A DNA stretch of 51,418 bases, from the NCBI GenBank assembly GCA_027943245.1, contig JANDJZ010000370.1, forward strand, positions 1 through 51,418. Direction: 5' to 3'. This document shows, one piece after another, positions 11,339 to 24,672 of this stretch (positions are counted from its first letter, which is position 1; the number at the start of each line of letters is the position of its first letter). Under the pieces are notes generated by a model. It did not search any database. It saw only the letters and a program-made list of their open reading frames with translations, and was not told where the DNA came from. The stretch is from Acanthamoeba sp. SK_2022b. Taxonomy: Eukaryota > Discosea > Longamoebia > Acanthamoebidae. The position numbers and the translations under genes are program-made.

Positions 11339-13444
11339 CAACAACAACAACAACAACAACAACGCACACCACACACACACACACACACACACACACAACA
11401 CGCACGGTGAGAGGCAGTGGGAGCGAGGTGAGTGAAGAAGGAGAGGGGAGAGAGAGTGTACAGGGAGGAGACTTGGATGAGGCGGTGTGCCTCGTGGTAG
11501 CGGGAGGAGTGGAGGAGGTTGACCACGCGCGCCACGTTGGCCAGGACCTCGCGCAGGAACAGGGCCGTGTCCTCGGCCCGCACGGCCGCCGCCGCCCCAT
11601 TGGCCGAGGCCAGCGAAGACGACGACCACGACGATGACGACGACGAAGAAGAAGATGACGAAGAGGAGGAGGAGGAGGACAGGGAGGGAAAGGGGAGGGA
11701 GGAGGGGAAGAGGGCCGGGTATTTGTCGCGGAAGTAGCGGTGGTGGCGGGCCACGAAGGACGGCAGCAGGTGCAGCACGTTGGTGTTGTCGGCCCCCGCG
11801 TTCAGGATCACGATGGCGAGCGCCACGTACGTGCTGTCCTCCATGTGCAGCTCCGCGCCTGCGCGCGAGACACACAGCGCGAGTGCGGGTGAGCACGTGT
11901 TGCGCACTCGTGGGCGCGTGGGCGCGTGAGGGTGCACCGAGGAAGCGCAGGTCGACGTGGAGGGTGGCGAGGAGGGGCTCGACGAGGAGCTCCACGAACT
12001 GGCCGTGGTGCTTGCCCAGCCCCTTGAGGCACTGGTAGATGCTGAGCCGATCCTCGGGATACCGATTCATGTTCTGCAACAGCGACTGCGCACAAAAAAA
12101 AAGAAAACCAATTAAATAAATTTGTAAATAATGTTTGAAAAAAATGAAAACTATAATAAAAGAAAAAGAAAAAGAATAACGTGAGGTGGAGGAGTGTACT
12201 TGGATGGTGGCGTGGAGACACTCGGCGTTGGGGCACTTGATGGCGGCCATGAGGTTGTACATGGCCATGCGGATGCTCTCGTTGGCCTCCTCCAGGATGG
12301 GCTGCATCATCTTGATCTGCTCCTCCTTGAGGTCGACCTTGGAGATGATCTTGTGGACGCTCTCGATGGAGTTGACCCGCACGTCCTCGATCTCGTCGTT
12401 GAACATGTCCACCATGTACTCCAACGCACGCGACGCCAGGTGGCGCGACCGCAGGCTCAGCTCGCAAATCGAGTCCACCGCGGCCATCCTCACCTACACG
12501 CCATCGGTGGTGAGTACGCGCGCGCGCTCTCATCCATTATGTGCGCGTGTGCGCACACACGCCACCGCACACACGGCCGTACCTCAAAGAACTCGTCCTC
12601 GAGGCCGTGAATGAACGCGCCGGCGGCTCCGCTGTCGGAGAGCACAAAGTCCTCCATGTCGAGCTCCATCTCGCCGATGGCTGCCCCTCCCACACACACA
12701 ACCCACGTCACGCCAACCATTAATATTTTATTACTATTATTATTGTTATTATTATTGTTATTATTATTATTTATTGGTGGAAATCAAAAGAAATATAATT
12801 GGGGAAAAGAAAATAGTGGGCGAAGAGAGAGAGAGAGAGAGAGAGCAAGCGCACCGGTGCCGGGCAGGTAGGAGAGGCCCTGCTCGACCGAAGGCAGGGA
12901 CCGGTTGCGGGCCGACGATTGGTTGCGGGCCGTCCGATTGGTCCACGTCTCGTTCTTCCCTGTGCTCGACGTGGCGGCGGCTTGGCGGGTGAGACTCCTC
13001 TCTCTCTCTCTCTCTCTCTCCGTCTCTTCTCTCATCTTTCATCTGGAATGGTGGAGAGGACGCACCCTTCTTGGAGATGACCTCCTTGCTGAGCGTCTGC
13101 AGGAGGTAGGCCGTCTTCACGTTCCTGATGCTGCCCAGCAACCGACACGCCTTTTGGGGGAGGGAGATGCGCGCCGAGAGAGATAAATAAATAAATAAAT
13201 AATAACAATAATAAATAATAATGATGATAGGCGGAGACACGAGGGGGGGAGAGGCGCACCAGACGGCGGACCGCGATGGAGGGGTCCATGACCATGTTGC
13301 ATATCTTCATGAAGCCGTCGTCCACGAGCCGCACCATCTCCGACGAGTAGGCCTTGCCTCGCGCCGACACCATGTGCTCGCTGTACATGTTGCTCAACAC
13401 CCTGAACCACGCACGCACGCACACGCCTCAAGTGAGCACACGCA

Positions 13445-13508
<64 letters not shown>

Positions 13509-14350
13509 GCGAGGAGAGGGGAGAGGAGTGCGCACCAGATGAGGTGGAGCGCCTGGGTGCGGACCTCCTCGTAGTCGTCGTCGAGCGCGTGGACGGCCCG
13601 CCAGTAGAACGTCTCGATGTCGAGCGCCACGCCCCGCCCGTGCAGGACCAGCGCGCCCTCGAACCCGGCCTGGCGCCGCATTGGGTCAGTGCCACGTCAT
13701 CATGACGTGTCGCCCAAGAAGCCCGGAGTCGAGATGATGGAGACAGTAAAGAGGGAGAGGGGGGAGGGGTTTACCATGCGAACGCGAAAGTCGGTGTCGG
13801 AGGTGAAGCGAGAGAGGATGGCCTGGGCGTGGCCGGCGTTGGCCGGGTCGGTGGGCGTGAGGTGGGCCACCAGCAGCAGGGCCTCCCGCCGCACCCGGTG
13901 GTTGTCGTCCTCCAGCTGCTTGAGCCCGCTCCCCAGGCCCAGCTCGATCAACTCCACCGCCAGCCGCTTGCTCTGTGGATAGGCGTGGGCGCGTGAGCAC
14001 GGCCACACCGCACTTGGGGCGAGGAGCGAGGTGACCCACCTTGGCGATCTTCTGCAGGGAGATCAACACCTGGGCCCGCACCTTGCCCGAGCTGCCGTGC
14101 AACTGTTGTTGGTTGGTTGTTGTTGATTGGTTGATTGGTTGTTGATTGGTTGTTGTTAAAAACGAACAAGGCAATTGGTGGGAAGGGCACGCACGTGGTC
14201 GAGTAGGGTGGTGACGATGGGCTCGGGCGCGACGTGGGGCTCGATGGCCAGTGAGGAGAGGAGCGAGGCCAGCAGGCACCGTATGTCGCCTTCGGTCTCC
14301 ACGCCCATCTGCTGCTGCAGCACCTCCACCAACAGCCTGGCAGAGGACAC

Positions 14351-14420
<70 letters not shown>

Positions 14421-14903
14421 CACAACAATTCGCGTGAAAGCAACACATCGCACACACATGGCATCGCGAGCACCAACAACGCAGGGTTGGTGAGGACGGG
14501 AGGACCGAGTGGGGTTTGTGTAGAGGGGGGGGGGAGGCGGTACCGCGACTGACCGGGATCGGGCAGAGGCAGCGAACGGGCGACGCTCAGCAGCGCCGTC
14601 CGTCGGGCCGCCGGTTGGCTGGCCCGCACGCTGGCGAACCCCTCCGCCAGCTGCCGCGCGACACTGGTCAGAAGCCTGCGGCGCTCTCAAAGACGAGAGG
14701 GGGAGAGAGAGGCCAGCGACAACAGAAGGAGGAGGTAGACAGGAGGAGGAGTGTACGAGGCTGCGCAGGGTGGGTCGAAGGAAGAGGAGGCTGCCGCTAC
14801 GCGCTCCTCCGACCGTCGAGGACTCGGCTGGCAGCTGCGGCACCGGCCCGCTGCCGGGTGGTGGCGGCACCGACGTGAGCGTGAGGCCCTCCTGGCCAGA
14901 CAA
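9912..14903 (-). CDS. INTS4: Integrator complex subunit 4 (HEAT-repeat scaffold)
   Basis: INTS4 belongs to the Integrator cleavage module (INTS4-9-11), which cuts nascent snRNA and other transcripts in the nucleus. Family matches in order: EALLLVAHLTPTD HEAT unit (13870), DDDYEEVRTQALHLIW (13555), LVDDGFMKICNMV (13290), ACRLLGSIRNVK (13115), AGAFIHGLEDEFFEVR (12590), FLVDMFNDEIEEVR-like YMVDMFNDEIEDVR (12400), MNRYPEDRLSIYQCLKGLG (12030), a C-terminal domain, and WTEACSVKLDLVLAFG (10150) matching the conserved end. The stop is at 9912-9914. A Gln tract (10030) and Ser tract (10415) interrupt the C-terminal domain. Roughly 17 exons; the first recognisable one is at about 14755-14885. The true ATG is unresolved and may lie in a further exon up to about 15160. 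Confidence 0.92.
10621..10684. repeat. (GT)n microsatellite in INTS4 intron
   Basis: Reads (CA)n in the sense of the minus-strand gene, opposite to every other long CA/GT run in the window. It ends about 20 bases before the acceptor of the exon at about 10251-10602. Confidence 0.96.
11287..11400. repeat. Compound (CA)n-(CAA)n-(CA)n repeat in INTS4 intron
   Basis: Runs (GT)n in gene sense directly into the acceptor GTGTGCAG|GGACCTG at about 11287. It is interrupted by about nine CAA units. Confidence 0.96.
13447..13506. repeat. (CA)n microsatellite in INTS4 intron
   Basis: (GT)n in gene sense, within about 45 bases of the acceptor at about 13403. Confidence 0.96.
14350..14413. repeat. (CA)n microsatellite in INTS4 intron
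   Basis: (GT)n in gene sense, ending about 12 bases before the acceptor CTGCCAG|GCTGTTGG at about 14339. Confidence 0.96.
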
Positions 14904-15319
14904 TTTTACGAATCCAACCAGGACCCCAGATGAGATGGTAAGTAGCGGGTTGGGAAAAAAGGCACAACGCTGGGTCGAGAGGGGGGCGTCGTGCCATCGG
15001 CTCGGGCCTTGTGGGAATGTTGAGGGTAGGCGAATCCTCCACCATTATGTAGGTCCTGCACCCAAACATCAAACATCAGAGATTCTCCTTTTGATTTGCC
15101 CGTACTCATTGGTGAGGGGTACCGCGAGCCCTCTGCGCTCATCGTGCCGTGCGCCCTCTTCATCTTCTCAGCAGCTGAGTGCTTTCTTTTTCTTTTTCTT
15201 TTCGTTTTGTGTTTTTCGTTTTGTATTTTATTTTATTTTATTTTCTTCAACAAGAAGGGCAGGAACGCTACAAGTGAGCCAGCGCGTGGGGAGGGGGAGA
15301 GCTACGCCGTCGCCTCCGC

Positions 15320-18536
<3,217 letters not shown>

Positions 18537-18552
18537 GAAGAAGGCAACAGAT

Positions 18553-18879
18553 GTCACCACGGCCGCCTGCCTTGGTTGACTACATGAGGCCAACCAAGCG
18601 CGTAAGCCCATCTATAGCTTACGGTACGTGCGTTAACGTTCATTTAGATGTGCTTTACTCTGCTTTTTACAACCCTCTACGCGGTTTCTCTAGAGCGGTG
18701 CGCCCGTCGAGAAACGAGCCCTGGACCAGTTGCCGACCATGCTGCACATGAAGAGAACACGACATGAGCGCCAGGGCAAGTGCAAAGTTGTTGTTGTTGT
18801 TGTTGGTTGACTTTGTCGAGTGGGGAGGTACGAGTCGATGTGGGCCAGAATCTGGTCGCGGTAGCTGCGCTGCTCCTCC
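18553..18879. repeat. Direct repeat, left copy (~327 bp)
   Basis: Starts GTCACCACGG and ends GCTGCTCCTCC. It matches 22702-23030 essentially base for base, differing mainly in the number of GTT units. It contains the final ~25 codons and 3' end of the radical SAM gene, here joined on its coding side to a different sequence (reading VFVKYV before EEQRSYRDQ). No target-site duplication is apparent. Confidence 0.95.
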
Positions 18880-19117
18880 ACGTACTTGACGAACACGAGG
18901 TGAAGAGTGGCGCTATCGACGCCTCAACCTCGCTTGTCTCGGGCGCCGGACTCGAGGGTGGAGTTGCTGGCAGCTCCCTGTCGATGGTCTTGCGTCTAGT
19001 GCACGCCCCATCCTGGCGCCTGTGCCAACGATAACAGCCAGCCACCAAGGAACCGGCCCCGCGAAGCTCCTTTCTGGCGGCTCCTGGAATTCCAGTACGC
19101 CCAACCCTGAGCCTAGC
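18880..19117. other. Region joining left repeat to F5/8C remnant
   Basis: No confident gene. A plus frame (about 19040-19125) reads AKLLSGGSWNSSTPN, which fits the start of an F5/8C domain but is out of frame with the rest at 19122. Confidence 0.35.
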
Positions 19118-19460
19118 ATGAATGTGGGCTAACCACGTGATTGACTGCATTACAGAGAGCTACACCAGCGAACAACACCCAGTGTGGTTTGAGGTTGACT
19201 TCAAGCAGGCCATCTTCTTGACTGAGCTCCACCTCAAGGTCGACCAGCTGCCTGTGGAGGCCTACACCGTCCACAACATCACTGGTGGGGTCGCAGGGAC
19301 CACCAGGGTACTGGCCACGCTCGCTGGCGTAATGCACCACAACAAAACTGTTGTGGTGCCCATCAATGCAGTAGTGCATGTGTTCCGCGTGGCCAGCCCA
19401 ATCAGCCCGTTGTGGATTGCTTGGGCTTCCATGCTCGCTGTCTTCAGCCCGGCAGCCTGA
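19118..19460 (+). pseudogene. F5/8 type C (discoidin-like) domain remnant
   Basis: An uninterrupted frame (ATG at 19122, stop after 19457) reads ANHVIDCITESYTSEQ, VWFEVDFKQAIFLTELHL and a C-terminal FRVASPISPLWIAWASMLAV. The order is that of an F5/8C/discoidin carbohydrate- or lipid-binding domain: ligand-facing VWFEVDF strand, then a final SPxWIAW strand. The first strands sit in another frame just upstream, so the domain is broken by a frameshift unless a small intron bridges it. There is no signal peptide and no intron. It is probably a single-domain relic rather than a working gene. Confidence 0.5.
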
Positions 19461-19985
19461 GGACAATGTTTTGATTCAATGCAAACACATTTCATTATTT
19501 TTGGTAATTTAAATGGATTCTTTTATATATATTTAAATCCTTTTGTCTCTGGCTGCTCTGTACAGAAAAGCTTGGGGGGAGGGGGACAAGGAGAGAAAGA
19601 GAGAGAGGAAGGAGATAGCAACAAAGAAGAGGTTCATGCTTGTGCCGTCATGAGGGTCAGGGAGCAGAGTGTCAAGTGGATGAGAAGAACGTACTGATGA
19701 GCCTAGCATTGGCCCTGGCCACCCAAAGTGACCAAGTGTCGAATTGGGGTGCCCACATACAAGGGGGCCGCCCAGCAGGCTTGCCACCAGGGCTGGTGAC
19801 AATTGCTGTGGTTGGTGCTCTTGCTCATAGTTTGTCTTCTCATACACAGCCACCCCACTCCCCTCACCTCGCACTACCAGTCCTACTCACCATCCTGTTC
19901 TACAAGAATGCAAAGCATTAGCCACCTTGTTGTGATGTAGTATGATGCAATGCGTCTTGGTTGTACCTCCATGACTAGTCACATT
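19461..19985. other. Intergenic, no gene recognised
   Basis: AT-rich start (19490-19560), a GA-rich tract (19570-19620) and short frames with no family resemblance. Nothing further supported. Confidence 0.4.
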
Positions 19986-20979
19986 TCAATAATGGCAGTG
20001 GCACCTAGTGCACTCCTCCTCCAGAAGGCACTGCTTCTCCTTGGCTTCAAGGCATAGTTGCTTGCGCAGTATGGCCATGTCAATGGCCCAGCAGAGGAGA
20101 TAGTAGAAGAGCACTGACACCATGATAGAAACATGGAGGCTTGGATCAAAGCAGATGAAGAGGACCAGCTGGTAGATGAGGTTCTCCATGAGCTCATAAC
20201 TTGCAGAGAAGGCCACCCTCCACAGAGGCCTTGGGAGGGGCGATCCCCAATAGGAGCTCCACAGATGCAAGAGACATGTTCTCAAAGGGCGCAGTAGAGT
20301 CCCAGTGGAGGCCCAATCTGCCTTGGGCTTTGAGGCATCAGGGGTGATGGCGATGGTTGGGGTCTTCAACAATATAGAGTTTGAGTAGAAGGTTGGGTCC
20401 CAAGGGCAGGTCGTGGTGGCCAAGGTGGAAGCCTCATAGTGAGCTGCCAAAGGGCAGGTGTTTGAAGGTGAAGTTGTGGAGTTGGAGTAGTTGTATGTTG
20501 AGTTCAAAGTTGAAGTTGAAGTAGCTGAGTGGGAGTTGTATGTTGAATTCAAGGGACAGGTCATGTTGTCCAAGGTGGGGGCCTCCAAATGGAAGGAGAT
20601 GGTCAACGAAGGGAAGAAGTTGGTGCTTGTGGGGCAGGTAGACAAAGTCAACTCAGGGGAGGAGCTTGATGTCAAGTTGGAGAGAGTTGAGGGCAACTCT
20701 GTTCCATTTATGGAAGCTGTTACATTGGCTACTGGGTTGCAACTGGTGGGCCAGGTCATCTCCAGCATTGAAGCAGGTCTGAAGATGTCCAAGAGCCCAG
20801 TGCCCACATCTTTGGCCAAAGATCACAGCAGCCAAGACCACCTTGTGGTAGGTAGGTTGGGTGTTGCCATCTGTGTCAACCTTGTGGACTGGAGGAAGAG
20901 TTGCCATGTTGGGGCACACGAGGGACAGAACTAGGAGCAGCATGAGAGCCGGCATCACATTGCTGGACTTGGAAGCCAT
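19986..20979 (-). CDS. Predicted N-glycosylated membrane protein, unknown function
   Basis: Proposed two-exon model. Exon 1 (20881-20979) starts with a signal peptide, MASKSSNVMPALMLLLVLSL. A 121-base intron with GT and AG ends (20760-20880) restores the frame. Exon 2 (19986-20759) begins ATG ACC TGG and ends at TGA 19986-19988. The ectodomain is Thr/Ser/Asn-rich with many N-glycosylation sequons (NVT, NGT, NLT, NST, NMT) and spaced Cys-Pro pairs. The C-terminal third has one or two hydrophobic segments (about NLIYQLVLFICF and SIMVSVLFYYLLCWAID) and a short Cys/Glu-rich tail. Total about 291 residues. No known family. Base composition is lower in GC than the flanking housekeeping genes. The model depends on the proposed intron. 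Confidence 0.5.
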
Positions 20980-21985
20980 TGCTTTGTTGGTAGTAGTGGT
21001 TTGTGTGGTTTGGTAGGTGGGTGAAGATATGCACAGGCAGGCGCAGGCTCTCCTAAATAGGGCTGGTTTGTGTAGAAACTGTTTGTGCAAGATCAAAAAC
21101 ACAATGTATGCTGTGGACACTTGTGATCATGGTCAGGCCATGTTGCAAGTAGTGCTGAAACAAGAGGTACCTGAGGTAGATCAGAATGTTTGCTGCGGCA
21201 CTACTTGTATCATTGAGGCAGAGCTCTGCTCTTCAGAGGCTGGCCTTTCATGGCCTCCTGTGTCAGCAGGTAAAGCTGAGCTTGTCTACCATGGCCATCT
21301 GGATGAGGGTGGGCATCATGCCAAAAGGGCAGTACTTTGAGCAGACCTCCTTCTTAGCAGCGTCCCATAGATATGCTATGTTGGTCTCATGGTTTTGCCT
21401 GAGCCCTGGAACTGTGGTGCATAAGAGCAGTGTGTCTGGTGTGCACCTGGTATTGTCAGGAGGACAGAGACTGACCTTCTGTGGCCTCTCTTCTCTGATG
21501 GGTCAAGCTGAGATCATGACATGTACTTAACAAAGTCTGTGGCTGACTGAGATGTCAGCACAGCTTCATGCCCTTCATCCTCAGCCTTACCACTTAAGAC
21601 CTTCATCCATCCCACCAAAAGAAGAAATGGGGCCTGGTTGATGTTGTGCTTGTGGATGAAGGAGGGAGGGAGGCACGTCAAAGATGGGATGGCCAAGGCA
21701 AGTGTGGTACCAACAGATCATGATCTACAGGATGAAGACCATCACCATCTTTGTTGTCTTCTCCTCACTGTGAGCCTTGGAGGTAGGTGGCGTGTCTCTC
21801 AGCGAGGTTGGTATCTGACTCATCAGCGACCAACAGTACCTTGTCTACAGCTACCTGTTCAAACAACCAACTGAGTCAGGGCTCACAAACGTGTTAGGAA
21901 CCAGCGCCTAGGCCAACAAAGAGAAGCAGAACACCTAAAATATAAAAAAAAAATTATGCCTTCCTTTTAAACATTTTTAAATACA
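20980..21985. other. Lower-GC intergenic stretch
   Basis: Short frames on both strands (for example plus 21186-21530, 114 codons, starting in a Leu/Ser-rich segment) show no recognisable motif. Repeated words such as GGCCTCCTGTG/GGCCTCTCT suggest decayed repeats. No gene supported. Confidence 0.35.
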
Positions 21986-21988
21986 AAC

Positions 21989-22736
21989 GATGGCGCCGCC
22001 GGTATGCTCCCAAGTGGTTGTGCTTAGAGCGTATGTGTAGGATGCTGGGCTTGCTGCCTTCGCCCAACCTCGCTGAGAAGCCTCTCTCCACCTCGAACGT
22101 GTGCATGCCAACCCCGGTGCATAATCTGTTGCACATCTTTGTCCTTGTCTCGATGCAACCGTTCAAGGCTATCTTTGATAGTTCTGACGAATTCGACGAC
22201 GACTACCGTATAGATGACGACCGTCTCGTTGGAACCACTCCATCACGCACCTCACGCTGCGAAGCAGCTCCACATTGACGATCAAACCTGGCGTGCCTCC
22301 GTTCATCGACAGCTTCCCCTTCTCATCGCTCGTCGAACTCACACTCGATGGTCTGGATCTGCAGATGTGCCTCCTCTCCGCCCTCGAGCTCCACTGTACT
22401 CCCCTGTCGCGCCTCGCCCTCCATTCCTGCGCGGTTCCCGAGGACTTCATCATTGGCGCGTGCGCGCGACTCGACCACCTCGAAGAGCTGCGGCTGCAGC
22501 ACACCAGCATCGAGCGTGTTGACGAAACTGACACAGAGTTGGCCGACGCGCCAGAGACCAAGCCCCCACGCGAACGCAAGTGCAATCGAGTCAACGAGCG
22601 TCTGCACACACTCAAGACCACGGGCTGGGACGTCGGGTCGTGGCTACCGCGCGTCCTGCCCATCGTCCCGTGCTTGACTTCGCTTTCCTTTCCCTGGACA
22701 AGTCACCACGGCCGCCTGCCTTGGTTGACTACATGA
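21989..22736 (+). pseudogene. Truncated leucine-rich-repeat protein gene
   Basis: Frames starting at 22018 and at about 22218 together encode LRR-like units: WNHSITHLTLRSSSTLTIKP, SSLVELTLDGLDLQ, LSRLALHSCAVPEDF, LDHLEELRLQHTSIERV, CLTSLSFPW. These are the irregular units seen in amoebal F-box/LRR proteins. The 5' part needs a frame change at about 22215-22275. The coding run is cut off at 22702 exactly where the right copy of the ~328-bp direct repeat begins, after SLSFPW. The gene therefore seems truncated at its 3' end by the duplication. Confidence 0.55.
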
Positions 22737-23030
22737 GGCCAACCAAGCGCGTAAGCCCATCTATAGCTTACGGTACGTGCGTTAACGTTCATTTAGATGT
22801 GCTTTACTCTGCTTTTTACAACCCTCTACGCGGTTTCTCTAGAGCGGTGCGCCCGTCGAGAAACGAGCCCTGGACCAGTTGCCGACCATGCTGCACATGA
22901 AGAGAACACGACATGAGCGCCAGGGCAAGTGCAAAGTTGTTGTTGTTGTTGTTGTTGTTGGCTTTGTCGAGTGGGGAGGTACGAGTCGATGTGGGCCAGA
23001 ATCTGGTCGCGGTAGCTGCGCTGCTCCTCC
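22702..23030. repeat. Direct repeat, right copy (~329 bp)
   Basis: Partner of 18553-18879, offset 4149-4151 bp. It contains the C-terminal codons (EEQRSYRDQILAHIDSYLPT) and 3' flank of the radical SAM gene in their natural context. Near identity over the whole length indicates a recent duplication. Confidence 0.95.
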
Positions 23031-24306
23031 CCCTCTATCGGCACGAACTTCTCGCGGTTGAGCAGGCAGGGCTTCCACAGCCCGTCCACCCCACTGCGAA
23101 GCGCATAGATGCCCTCCCTGTGTGCGCAACCATGCGTTGGGGTCGCACACAGACGGTCAGGCGTTGGCGCCAAGTCGCGAAGGGAGACAAGGACACCTGC
23201 ATACCCGCACTGCTTGGCGTAGCGGCACCCGTCGCAGTAGTCGGTGATGAGTCGGCCCGTGGCCACGTTCTTGACCTCCACGGTCACGGGCTGCCCCTGG
23301 CCCTCGCCTTCGCCAGCCCCACGGCGCAGCTGCCAGGTGGTCGTGCGGCCGCCAAAGCCCTCGCGGGCGGCTACGCGCTCGAGGCCCGGCCGCTGCTCCA
23401 CCACGCGCTCCACCCATTCGGGGTTGATCCAGTCGCCGCCGTAGAACTGCGGCTCGTCGTTGGGCCGGATGAGGGCGATGGCCTTGAGGTCGATGCCCTG
23501 GCCCACGGCAAAGTCGAGGACACGGGCGAACTCGTCCTTGTTGTAGTCGCCCAGGGAGTAGTTGATCTGCACGCGGTAGCCGTGCCGCTTGAGCAGAACC
23601 ATGTTGTCCATGACCGAACGCGCGGCCGAGGCGGCGGTGCCCAGCTTCTCCTTGAAGGCCGCCGGGTCGGTGGTGTGCAGACTGGCGTAGATGGCGTCGA
23701 CGTTGTCGATCTTGGGCTCCTTCAGCAGGCGCTGGGCGAGCAGCACGTTGGAATTGAGCACGATGCGAGTGGCGCGCTTGTCGATGCCGCGCAGGATGGC
23801 GTTGATCTCGGGATGGGCCAGCGGCTCGCCGCCGGTGACGTTGATCTGCTTGCCGCCGAGCAGAGTGAACGCGTTCATAATGCCCAGGAGCTGTTGGGTG
23901 GAGAGCAGGGAGGGACCCGTGCGCTTGAGCGGGTCGCGCTTCTTGGCTGCGGTGGCGGAGGTTGGTTGGGCTTCTGCACGCCCTCGGGAGGCACTGGGGG
24001 CATCGCCCTCTCTGTTAAGTGACAAGGCTCGGCGCGGGTTGTCCATTCCTTCGTTGTGACAAAAGAAGCAGTCCATGTTGCAGCTGAAAGTGAAGTGGCG
24101 TTAGGAGGACACAAACACACGCCAACGATGCCCGACGGCTTTTGGCCGTACCGGTTGACTACAGCGACCCTGAACTTTCCGCTGCGCTCATTGAACGTGT
24201 TGAAACTCTCCACCAGTCGCCGGTCGAGGTCGCCGAGGGAGGCATGATAGCGCTGCCCTCGCACGTGAGCCACGAGAGGTTGCAAGACCAAGTTGGTTCT
24301 TCGCAT
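22826..24306 (-). CDS. MoaA-like radical SAM protein
   Basis: ATG at 24304-24306. Exon 1 ends at 24152 before donor GTACGG, and exon 2 starts at 24083. The splice recreates VVNRCNMDCFFCHNEGMDN, a CxxxCxxC cluster motif of the radical SAM superfamily. After a low-complexity insert come VTGGEPLAHPEI (SAM-binding GGEP), RIVLNSNVLLAQ, IYASLHTTDP and INYSLGDYN. A second cysteine cluster, DYCDGCRYAKQC, is followed after an intron (donor GTATGC at about 23206) by EGIYALRSGVDGLWKPCL, giving C-x2-C ... C as in GTP 3',8-cyclase (MoaA). The tail EEQRSYRDQILAHIDSYLPT leads into a repeat-derived end, stop 22826. The motif is closer to archaeal/bacterial proteins than to eukaryotic MOCS1A (CNLRCQYC). No MoaA-type GG end is visible, so molybdenum cofactor synthesis is unproven. 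Confidence 0.85.
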
Positions 24307-24672
24307 GTTGCGCAGCTTTCTGTTCACAAAGAAAAAGGCGGGCCCGAGACAAACCCCCTCTCCCGCCGAGCAAGTTCAGAGAAAGGTGCGCTACGCGCCC
24401 CGACACTTGGCTGGCTGAAATAATTTATAGGAGTGGTTGGGGGGCCACACAACAAAAAGGCTCGACCGCCCTTCACGGCGTGATGGGCAAGCTGACAGAG
24501 CGAGCCCCAACGTGCGTGGGGGGGCGAGGCGCGGGCGGCGGCGAGCATGCGGCGGCGGTATGCGGCGGCTGCTGCTGCGTGCGGGCGTGCGGTAGATGCG
24601 GCTGGCGGGCGAGCATGTGCAGAGTAGTGGAGGAGAGTCGTTTGGGGCGCGTTGGTGGGGCCAATGGCAGCT
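24307..24672. other. Intergenic between radical SAM and importin genes
   Basis: 5' flank of the radical SAM gene and 3' flank of importin beta. GCGG/GTGCGGGCG-rich 24520-24610. No coding feature supported. Confidence 0.5.

Noticed and set aside
10370..11435. Long plus-strand ORFs with His-Thr and Cys-Val runs
   Set aside because: Shadows of INTS4 exons and its GT/CA intronic repeats; INTS4 homology is on the minus strand.
9912..11600. 562-residue single ORF as one exon
   Set aside because: It reads through several introns (Cys-Val and Thr-His repeats) and changes frame relative to INTS4 homology.
18553..23030. LTR retrotransposon
   Set aside because: The direct repeats contain host coding sequence, there are no TG...CA ends or target duplication, and no reverse transcriptase or integrase lies between them.
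22913..24022. 369-codon plus-strand ORF
   Set aside because: Antisense shadow of the radical SAM gene, which has complete cluster motifs on the minus strand.
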